From Bolinopsis microptera (Eukaryota; Ctenophora; Tentaculata; Lobata; Bolinopsidae), in NCBI RefSeq assembly GCF_026151205.1, contig NC_087077.1, forward strand, positions 17,716,475 to 17,780,474: a stretch of 64,000 nt of DNA, written 5' to 3'. The notes below the pieces were generated by a model. That model was not told where the DNA came from and did not search any database. It was given only the letters and a program-made list of their open reading frames with translations. The translations under genes and the position numbers were made by a program. Of this stretch, positions 11,710 to 22,403 are shown one piece after another (the stretch's first letter is position 1; every line of letters begins with the position of its first letter).

Positions 11710-13933
11710 CTTGCAGTATAAGTAGCCGTCCGTGTTGTTACCTACGTTGCTATTTACATAACCATGAGTCTTCGGCCTTTGCGTACTACGGCGGGCGCCC
11801 TCTAGTGAGTTATTATTAAATCTAAAATAGCTAATAATTTAATTAATTATTAACATGAGGCCCCTTAACGTGGGCAATAACATACGCTTTATTCCAGTGA
11901 GTAACCATAGTATTCTTGAATTGGGCTATTATATACTTTTTAATCCGCTGCTATTGCTGTATACGGCTGCAACCCAATAGGTTAAAAAGCATTATTCTAT
12001 GAGCAGCCCAGGGCCAGTGGTGCATTGCACTACATAACAAAACATATTGTATTCATGTTTTTAATCAGTAAATGTGTTTATCAACACAGAAGCCTAAGAT
12101 ACTCAGGTAATAAATCCATTAACGGGTGATTCTTTTAAAATATTTGTTCCAAATATTAGACATTTGACAAGACCGACTCTGCAGGCGTCTTGGTAAGTCA
12201 TAAACCTACAATAAATCCATTACCCAATAATTATTCAGTAATTACCTAGTCTTCACGGAATAAAGGCAAGTGAAACGCAATTAATGGTTAAAGTTTTAAG
12301 TAAAACATTATGACATTACATCATCACAAATGTTTACAAAATATCATGATCGCACTATATGAAAAAAAGTATAATAAATATTATCCCCACTTACATTAAT
12401 CATTTATCAAATAAAATATTATTAAAAAATTATCAAATACATTGTTATAATATATTAAAACCTATTCAAACTTCTTAATCATGTCAGTGGAATAAAGATT
12501 TATAAACCGCTTCTTTGCCACACAAGGATGAAACCAAGGATAATCATTATGTTTTTCTTTATTACTGACATAACGGGCTCCCTCAATTCTACGATAACAT
12601 TTCCATGACGTTTTTCTACACTAGAACCTTCGGCTGAGCTGCAAAAACGACACCACTCTTGCATTTAAATACTGTATCATCTCAAATCAGCTCAATTGAT
12701 CTCTAAAGCTCTAATGTCCTCAAATACTGTCAATTGTTCTCAAATACTGTCAAATACTTTCAATTGAATTTAAAGTCAAATTCGACCAAATCTTTTGGTA
12801 ACTTTTGGTAACTGTTTCAAAGTGCTATCAATAGTATCATCACAATCACATCATTAGTATAGCATGGCAGTCTCTATACCAAATCTTGCACACACGAAAT
12901 TTCAAATCAGATTCTGCAAGAGTTAATGATTACTGTATAGAAGTAACTAAGCATAAATGATACCATTTATGTGCCTGAAGTAGTTTCTAAATAAGTCATC
13001 GTTAGCCCCAAGTGTTTTCATTCCTACCAATCAGTATTGCCTACTAGTACTATGACATATAATTTTTCTAAAGATATAGAGAAACTGACCCTGTATCACT
13101 GAAATAAGCCCCTCACCATAGTATAAATACTCACATTTGAATAAATTATACTGTATAATCATCATGGAAAATTCTTTGATGTTGGTTAAAAGCAGAAGAG
13201 AGCAGTAAGGTGTGCATGAAGAATGTATAAATGATGGAAAGTGCAAACTAAATTGCAGTCTAGGAGGTAATGGAATGAAGTTACTGAGTGAGAAAGTGAA
13301 ATCATGGTACAGTGTCACCTTGTGAAGGTAGTGACATTGCAAGAGATTGTTCTGTAGACACTAATGCTGTCGGCATGACTAGACATAAGCCCCGGCACAA
13401 ACTCCAAAAGCGTGGTAGGGATTCTCACCGACAACATACATCACTAAGTGATGCAGTAGTCTATCCAAACAGCTACACTGTGAGGATACTACTCCTGAAA
13501 ATAAAGTATGAGATGATTCTGTGAGAGAGCTAGAGAGTACAGATGTATCAATGTCATAATATTATTATTTTCATTAAAAAGCTATCTAACTGTGTCCTAT
13601 TTGAATTGCTACCTCAAAAAATCTCAAAAGTGCTCAGCTACTACTGAGCACTTTTGAAGAGTGAAATATAAGAATTTATAAATATACAATATAATGTTAA
13701 TTCATATTTATGAACTTCTGACTAATCATAAGACCACTTTTGAGTGATTGAACTTTGTTTTTTTTTAAATCACCTGCAGTTTGTATCTTAATCAAGGAAT
13801 TTAATTCTCCCTTTGAATCAATCAAGCTAGATGATTTGTTGTAAATACTGAGATCAAACTATCAATTTACAGGCTATCGTCAAACAGGTTGCAAGGCGTC
13901 ATCTTCAGTGACATAAGCCTCAAATTATTTGTT
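11710..13933. other. Intergenic DNA, no gene supported
   Basis: Mostly AT-rich. A diverged copy of the AACGGGTGAT..ATATTTGTTCC repeat lies at 12120-12210 (better copies at 44.7 and 49.4 kb). The plus-strand frame 13312-13524 has somewhat coding-like composition, but no domain or clear splice sites, so I do not call it. Confidence 0.45.
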
Positions 13934-13937
13934 ATAT

Positions 13938-16118
13938 GGACACGTTCATTTGAGTTTGAGGATATTGGTAAATATAAGTTACCCTATTAAATGGCACAGT
14001 GTAGTTGAATTTGTCACACTATGAAATTACATAAACCCTTGATGGTTAGGATAATCGTATCATCCTCTAGGCTAACTTTGTCACATAACGATATCTTAAT
14101 CAGGTGATAAGATATCGCTTAAATACGGCCGGCACGGAAATGGTTACATTGTCACACTATAAACATGTGACGGAGTAAATATGGACCCCTTGCTGCCGTT
14201 TTTGACCAAATTTTTGAGTGTCCAGTTGATTGGATGGGTACATATGACCATTACCTACATATTTGACGACTTTTTTCGTTAGATGGTGCACTCATGTTTA
14301 CTCTGTCACACATTAAAGAAAATATGTGATGAATGTTTAGGGCACCCTGATAAGCAATGCTGAGTAGTGTAGGTTTATTTGATGGCCTGAAAGTGCTGGG
14401 AATTGTTATTATATCATATATTCGTAAGGAATTAAAACACAGAAGGCACAACCAAGTTTACTTTGTCACGTAATCTTGATGATATCTGAACATGTGTGAA
14501 ATTGAACAAATAATGATATACCAGCTTAAACCCCTTATATTACGTACTATGGATCAAACAACACTGCTAGTACCATGCACCTGCAGTCACATGAATCATT
14601 ATCAGGTGGTAATATGTTAACAGTGTCACAATTAAACTACCACAACATGGTCAAAAATAGGATAATTTCGTCACAAAAAAATTATTATAACTCTGTTAGC
14701 TCCTTGCTGGCAAAATAACTAGTTTATCGAAAAATTTTTGATGATTAAGTTTCATAGTATTCTAATAGAGGTATAGTTCTTCAAAATAGGGGCAAGACAT
14801 GTTTACTTTGTCACATCAGTTATTATAAGAGTTAGGTATTCGTCATCAGATTAAAAGATATTTTTCGTAGTTTGGATCGATTAATATACCTGTAATAAAG
14901 CACCCTATGCCAATTTTAACGTGCACTATCTTGATATTGTTGGGGCAGGGAAAGTTAATTTTGTCACATTTTCAGTGTCATTGACAAATTAATCTAAAAT
15001 TGTTAAAATTGAGCTCTGATGTTCTGGACAATATTCTTCCAATCGTTTCTGAAAGAATTTTGAATTCTAATAGAGGTATAGAATATAGATCTTCAAAATA
15101 GGGGCAAGACATGTTTACTTTGTCACATCAGTTATTATAAGAGTTAGGTAATCGTCATCACATTAACATATTATATTTTGTAGTTTGGATTGATTTATAT
15201 AGGCAATAAAGCATTCTAGTATGCCAATTTTAACACACTATCTTGATATTGTTGGGGCAGGGAAAGTTAATTTTGTCACATTTTTAGTGACTTTGACAAA
15301 TTTAACCTAAAATTGTTAAACTTAAGAATGTTGAATTCTAATAGAGGTATAGAATATAGATCTTCAAAATAGGGGCAAGACATGTTCACTTTGTCACATC
15401 AGTTATTATAAGAGTTATTATAAGAGACTATTTCATTCTATAATCATTGTTCTTAGCCTATTTACGATTTCGTATAATTTTTTGTGACAATGTAAACATC
15501 AACTGATCTTAACTTGCATCAACTACATTGTCAACATATAAAGTTTTCCCGCCTTTCAAACCAAAATCAAATATAAATAATTCGCCCAAAATTTAAAATT
15601 TCATATATTGTGACAGAATTAACCTCATTTCCCAATAACCAAGTGCCTGTATTAGCTAACTATTCAAAACGATATATTTTAGGGCTATGATTGGTAGAGC
15701 AACCATCAAATAATGAGTTGAAAGGGTTTTTAGGACACCTCACATTAGAATAGAGGTATGGTATCATGAGTGTGACAAAGTTACCCAAATATTGCCTTGT
15801 AACCGTTCGATCCGTGCCCATTAACCAATGTTGTATCATAATTGTAAGATTGACCTAATTTACTATATTTCAGACCAAGGAATGATAATTAGACATCTGC
15901 AGTTAACTAAGTCACACAAAATGTGACATTTGAACCATTATAGTGCCTAACAACAATAGATTTTCTTTCTGAGCGGTGCATATGGGAGTATGGGTTACGT
16001 GGCTAATGTTCAGAACTTCTGAACATGCTAGGTTAATAGATGTCAAAATTAAGCCACTATCGTCGAAAACGCTATTATTTTTGTTTACCAATATCCTCAA
16101 ACTCAAATGAACGTGTCC
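13938..16118. mobile_element. Non-autonomous DNA transposon, GGACACGTTCA ends, motif array B
   Basis: Perfect 35-bp inverted termini (13938-13972 and 16084-16118) begin GGACACGTTCATTTGAGTTT. The flanks are a direct ATAT (13934-13937 and 16119-16122). The element is 2,181 bp and non-coding. Inside are about 18 copies of a motif near GTTTACTTTGTCACAT. They are mainly forward from 14006 to 15399 and reversed from 15483 to 15784, and a back-to-back pair sits at 15903-15934. Part of the array is a tandem block with units starting at about 14760, 15064 and 15332. The first 11 bases and the duplication length match the element at 5369-7323, so the two belong to one superfamily. The insertion lies just beyond the 3' end of the CCP/lectin gene. 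Confidence 0.8.
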
Positions 16119-16562
16119 ATATAGTAGTGTTGAAAGTATTAAAACATTGTGTTGAAAGTATTAAAACATTAGTGTATCTTAATTAATCACATTTATGCTT
16201 CCTGCATAGGATCACGTGACCCACTGACAGGGTACCTGACACAATCAAGCAGCCAATCTGCACAATAAGCTTTCTGAGATTGATCTTTGCTGTCATGAGT
16301 TGGAGATCAGCTAGCTGAGTAAACCTGACTACTAATTTAATCAGTAGCTGTTAATATTTAGTAGTAAATAAATAGACTAACGTCAGGATTTCCAAAGCAA
16401 AGATTAATATTGGTAAATTGGTTTCTATTATATAACATTTGAATGTATAGATGAAACTAAGATCAGAGGAAAACCCACATTCCCATGTGTTTTTCCTCAG
16501 ATAATAGTTCATTTGCTACACAACTTGTTAAAATTGCACAGTGGTCTGGTGTGCCAAATGAC

Positions 16563-19500
16563 TCATTTCGCAAGGAACTCACTTGGGAGGCAACTAGTAG
16601 GCTTTTCAGATGGTTTTAAAGTTCCATTCACACATGTGGCTGTGACACTGCCGTTGTTTCTGTAACCATCTGCACACTTAATCGTTATTCTCTCCCCATC
16701 CTTCACGGGCAGTGTTGGCACTGTCTTAGTGTTATCCCATAAAACACTGTCCAGTAGGCAGTCATGTGGAACTAAAATATAATTCTGGTTAATTTCTATA
16801 ATGGATTGCACGATTCATTCACAACAATTATGTTCATGAAAGCCAAAGTAAATTACCTAGCTATAGGAAAATCATAGTACCATAACATTGTAAAGTTTTG
16901 GTGGAATAATGAGTAAAAAATTCCAATATTTTGTTGAATTTGGGAGGTAGACTATCTTTGAAACAGTCGGCTGAGATAATTGTTAATTAACTATCTTTTT
17001 TGAACTAAAGTATACACAACAAAAAGGAGGAGACATCATAATATGTACCATAACATTGTGGAGGTATATCTGTTGGAATGAGTGTGCCATTATGACATTG
17101 TGCCGTTTCACCTCCAAAGTTACTGGTACCAGAAACACAGGTAAATGTTATCAGTGCACCGTGTTCAACAGACAACCTTGAATCTACTGTAACATTCTCC
17201 CACACAATGCTTTTAGTTGAGCAGTCACCTGCAACAAAGATCTTAAATAGCTTTGATCGAATGGCATGGAGAGTATGAAATTACATTTGATTACAAATTA
17301 ATTCTCAGAATATCTGTTAACTTTGATTTTATCCCTGACCATTATTGTTTTGCTTACGTGAACAGTTTGGAGGATTTCCTTGAGGATTGAACAGTCCGTT
17401 CTCACAGACAACTTCACTACCACCTGAGTTACTGTATCCTTCTTTGCAGCTGACTGACAGTTCAGTACCATGTTGTATAGGCATTGAGTGATTGGTCCTT
17501 GAATTGGAAGGTAGATTATCTCTGTCACAGTCAGCTGAGGTGATTTTTAATTAGTTATCTGAGCTAAGGCTTTAAAATGTAGCTTTTACATTTCAACCCA
17601 CACTGCAGAAATAAACTAATTGTTTTTGTTTCAAGATGAATTTCGATATATCGCAATGATTATATTTAGATATTATGATAATCTTTCAGTTTCATACAGT
17701 AAAAATCTAGTTTTGTGCATGAAGTTCTGATCTAATGTGAAATATTAAAAAATCATTATGTGTATTATTCTTGAATTACTATGTCTATATTTTACTGTTC
17801 TATTTCATTTCACTAAAGTTCTAAACACATATTAATTATTCTTATTCAATATCTAAATCATTGTAAATGATTTACCCATGCATGAAGGTTTTTCTGAAGT
17901 TGGTACAATATCCCCATCCGTACATGTAGCAGAGTTACCACCTAAGTTGGTATGACCAGGGAAGCAACTCAACTCTAACGGAGTTTTATGTGAAACTGGA
18001 AGTTTTGGTTCCGACGTTACTTCCTTTGACAGACTGTAGATCCTACAATCAGCTAAGAAATTAAGGTGTAGTTAATTAAATTAAAGTCAATTATAAACTT
18101 CTGATCTAGGTTAAGATTGGAAAATATAACGGCCAATTGGTTGACATCGAGACATAAGTTTGTAGGCCCTACTAAATTTAAATTTAATAAAGAATTGAGA
18201 ATAATGTATAATACCAAAACATTGTGGATCTCCATCAATTAGAACGAGTTTACCATCGTTACAATTTGCCGTTCCGCCTCCAAAATTATTGTAACCAGAT
18301 ACACAGCTGAATCTGATTGGTGCACCATGTTCAGCAGGCAAATATGGGTCTACTACTTGAACATGGTCCCAGATAATACTCTCATCTTTGCAACTAGCTG
18401 GAAAAACAAGTTTGTTAAAGTACTTGGCAAGGAATAGCTCTGTGCTTTTGAGTAGCTTTTAAGAATATCAATTTGAATTATATCATTTTTGATCAGCTCC
18501 TATATCAAGAATGAAAATTATAACTTTTGTAATCCTACCTAAACATTTTGGTGCTTCACTAGCGATGATGATTCCATCCTGACACCGGATATTACTGTTT
18601 CCTCCGACGTTTCTGTGACCATGTTTGCAACTGACTGACAGTTGAGTTCCATGTTTAACTGGTAGTTGGTCCATTTCTTCTATGTTAGACCAATCTGGCG
18701 CCTTTCCACAGCATTTTGTATCCCCTGAATTTTATGAGCGTGTGTAGTTATGAAACAGTTTGATGAAACGTGCCATATTATGTGCAATGAGCATATAATA
18801 TCACTTGTATTGACGATTTCACTGGGTTCCACTTAATGTTTGCACACTATGATAATCATAAGTCATAACAATACATTTACAAGCTACTTACCTTCGGTAT
18901 CAATTCTTCTTGCGATTGTTATTTCTTTCAGACTCAGTTGCATGTTTGGTTTGCTTGCTTGTCTGTGCAGTTTTACTGCATCCCCGAGTACACATTTAGG
19001 CATAGGGAATCTTCATCTTTCATTAGCCTATTTCCATCATAGATTTCTACTGAAAGATCGCCACATCTATCTTTTGCAGAACCATGGCCACTGATAATGC
19101 CGCACGAAAAGGTGTAGGTGCATTCACTTCCTCCCCTTTCAACTACGATTTTGCTGATGCAATACACTTCTGCCAATTGTGCTTCCCACCATGCTGCTGC
19201 TTCAAAGTCTGTCCATGATTGTGTGTTGTTATTTCCATCTATGGCATTATTTGCACCGTAATCGCCGTCAGCATAGCTTGACTGTCTTGCCGATGTTGGT
19301 GTGATGACTTCATCTACAATTATTAGATATAGAAATTACTTTTTATAGAATAATTTAATCTCTGAGACCAAATAATTCTTGGCTTGTTTTTTTCTTTGCG
19401 ATGATTCATTTATTCAATTATTTATGACTAACTAGATAAAACAGATCCACTTACAGCATATAGATTTTACATATACTTATAGTACAATGATTGCAAAAGT

Positions 19501-21452
19501 ATCTGACAAATGTTCCTTACCAAATCCACAGATTGGGGGTTTAGTACCAACCAGCTCTAACTTCCCATCCTTACATTGAGCTGCATCCCCTCCTGAGTTT
19601 ATTTGGTCTGGTGGGCAGCTTAACCTTAACTGAACCCCATGTCCTACTGGCAACTGTGGGTTCGTTGTTACATTCCCCCACTTCTGACTGTTGGCTTCGC
19701 AATCTGCTCAGATATGTCTAAGTAAATGGTAAATACGCTGCACCTCCTTATCGAACAAATTTTGAGCGACAGAAACTTTGGGCGGCCCTCTCGCCCAAAT
19801 GTTTCGTACTCAAATTAATGGTAAATAAGTTAAATTAATGGAAAATAAGTCCAAATCTCCAACCCAAATTTTTGGTAGTCAAATTTATTGAGCACCAAGT
19901 TTTGACACACACATTTCTGGAAACTAAGCTAGTTGCCTGAGCTGGCCTGCATTATTTTAGCCAATAACCTTGTTTTAAACTATGTCTGGCCGCTTCGGTA
20001 AAACGTATCTAAAGTATGTTGGTACATAGTAATAATTATACTTAGAATTATATAATGGGTTTTGCTTACCAAATCCACAAATTGGGGGTTCAGCACTAGC
20101 CAGCACTAACTTCCCATCCTTACATTCAGCCACATCCCCTCCTGAGTTGGTTTTACCGGGTTCGCAGTTCAAATTTAGCTGAACCCCATGTTTTACTGGG
20201 AGTGGTGGGTCTGTTGTTACATTCTCCCACTTCAGACTGTTGTCTTCGCAATCTGAGATATGTCTGAGTTACATTATGCATTGAATAAAACTAATCCTAA
20301 AATGCGACTGTCACTAGGTTAGTTCATGTAAAATCCGGATTGGAGTATTATTTATGAGTCGCATTGTTGTAATGTATTCCGTGTAAAATTATCTTTATCC
20401 CGGTTGTAAACTCCTTTCCCTAATAAGAGCATTTTTACTTGTCGCAACAACCGGGATAAAGATAATTTTACACGGAATACACGAGGTTAGTTAATAAACA
20501 TGACTCAATGATACGTTGCTTTTTTCTTCGATTTGTCATTGCATTTTATCAAAATGTACTTAAAACTACTCACTTATGAATAATTCTACGATTCTTATTT
20601 CACATACACAGAGGCTACTATAGATACTAAATCGTATTTTTACAGTGTCCCCTATTAAACACCCAGATCTGCTAGAAGGGGAGGAGGTGGTAGAATCTGT
20701 TGAGCCGTTGAAGATGTCCAGATAGAGATTTTCACAGTTCCCTGTACGTTCTAATGGGGCATCGCTTAAAACCGTGAAGTTGCAGTCCCTAGAGAATGGT
20801 CTCTTAACATGAACTTGTGCAATACAATGCATTCCGTCAAGTTTAGCTTGAAACCAGGGATTTGAATTCATTTTCGTGCATGCACTCGTTTCGTTGTTTC
20901 CATCAATGATGTTGTTGATGTTGTCACGTCCTGTCGAGGAGGAGGACTCCACAGATAATGGTGTTACAGATAATAATGTTACTTCTCTTCCTGTGAAATG
21001 GAATTTATTTCCATATTGTTGCTAATATTATTTTTAAAGTCTTGTGAAACTTACAATTCACTACAAAACGTTCAATATTTAATTGTACTATCATGATGTG
21101 ATATAATACAGTGAACACTTGCAGTATTGTAAGCCCACATCCAAGAAGTTTTAAATTTCTTCGCAAATTTTCCCTCTCTAAAAATTTTTATGCCCTTAAA
21201 AAGGTCAGGTCTTTTTAAAATGTCCTCTTTGTCACAAAATTTCCGCCGAAATCCTAGAGGCTTATCTGCCGATCTACAGCCTTTCTGGATGTGTGATTAT
21301 AAATAACATAAAAAACTGAAATGACTTAGTTGCAATAATTATTGAAAGTTATTATTTAATATAAGTAGATAGTACAAATTGTATCGTTACTCACCATTAG
21401 CTGATAGGTATATCAAGCCTAAACAGAGAAATATCGAATATCTGTCGTTCAT
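16563..21452 (-). CDS. Secreted CCP (sushi) / F5/8C-like lectin protein, 11 exons
   Basis: Minus-strand exons: 21395-21452 (signal peptide MNDRYSIFLCLGLIYLSANG), 20574-20990 (first F5/8C/fucolectin-like domain), 20070-20252 and 19521-19703 (CCP), 18892-19313 (second F5/8C-like domain), then 18539-18724, 18215-18397, 17876-18052, 17358-17534, 17049-17228 and 16563-16771 (CCP). All introns are GT-AG and phase 1, and CCP exons are 177-186 bp, as expected for shuffled extracellular modules. Each CCP shows four Cys and a Gly-Gly core. Spliced length is 2,375 nt, one short of 792 codons, because exon 5 (422 nt) lacks a base. Such proteins usually bind glycans or other surfaces outside the cell, and a complement-like or adhesive role is inference. 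The last exon reads to TGA at 16563 but contains a strong GTGAGT donor in phase 1, so an alternative downstream exon is possible. Confidence 0.85.
20375..20479. mobile_element. Short palindromic MITE in intron 2 of the CCP/lectin gene
   Basis: Perfect 33-bp inverted arms (20375-20407 and 20447-20479), beginning TATTCCGTGTAAAATTATC, flank a 39-bp loop. The outermost TA may be the duplicated target dinucleotide. No coding capacity. It lies entirely inside the intron between exons 2 and 3. Confidence 0.75.
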
Positions 21453-22403
21453 CTCAAGCTAAAGGATTACACACCCATACCGTGTCTCTCTTGATAGACT
21501 ACATTGTAAACTGATCTGGTACCCTTTGAAAAAGTAATATTCAACTTACAGTCTATGCAACGATGATTGATGTACGATGACCGACTACAACAACCTATCA
21601 AAATGCGAATAAAAATGGCCGTGTCTTTACTATATTAAATTGAGAACTGTACGATATGATGGATGTACTGACAACATTTAAAACATTATAATATAATATT
21701 ATGAAGGGTAGGATTTAAGTACGCTAAAAAATCCAAGTAAAGTGGAGACAATTCAAACAAAGAAGTTTATAAAGACAGGAGCTTGAGACCTGGTGTCCCC
21801 TCTAGATTTACATTCTATTTCCTAAAGCTGCGCTATATTCACAAGATGAACTATACGTAGTTAGCGGATCCAATACTCAACAGCAGCTTAAGATTTGGTA
21901 GTTACCCAAGTTTTATACACAAATCTTGATCTCAGGGCTCTCAAGCAATGAACCAATCAAATTGCTCTGCTGAGTTCTGTGGTAGAAGCTTTTTGTTCAT
22001 AAGAAGTACTCACTGTATAAATTCAAAATTTTCTAATTATCTTGTTGGTCCAAGTAGAGTCTCGTGATCAGAAGCAATTCTGCTGTCAACGTCACAACTC
22101 CTTCTAAAGAAATTACTCGCACAGCTACAATTAGCTTTAAATGGTTCCTCAGAATAATACGCTCTACTTCCAGAATTATTGAGAAAATCCCATATCTGAG
22201 TGTCGTGTGGTGGATGGCCGTTGTACTTTATTTATTGAAATATTGCTGAATTAAACATACAGGATGTAAACACAATGTCATCGTTGGATCTAGAGTTAGG
22301 ATAGTTCAAGGTCGATAATATGAAAAGAATAGATAACTGTAAACTTTTTAAGTTCTATTGAATTGACTCCTCCATCTAACTTGTATCTGACCCTAGATGA
22401 GAT
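21453..22403. promoter_or_regulatory. Shared upstream region of two divergent genes
   Basis: This 951-bp gap separates the start codons of the CCP/lectin gene (minus) and the coiled-coil gene (plus), so both promoters must lie here unless there are non-coding first exons elsewhere. It is AT-rich. I see no unambiguous TATA box or CpG-rich core, and no other gene. Confidence 0.4.

Noticed and set aside
13312..13524. Plus-strand 70-codon frame as an exon
   Set aside because: Composition is mildly coding-like, but there are no supporting neighbours, motifs or convincing splice sites.
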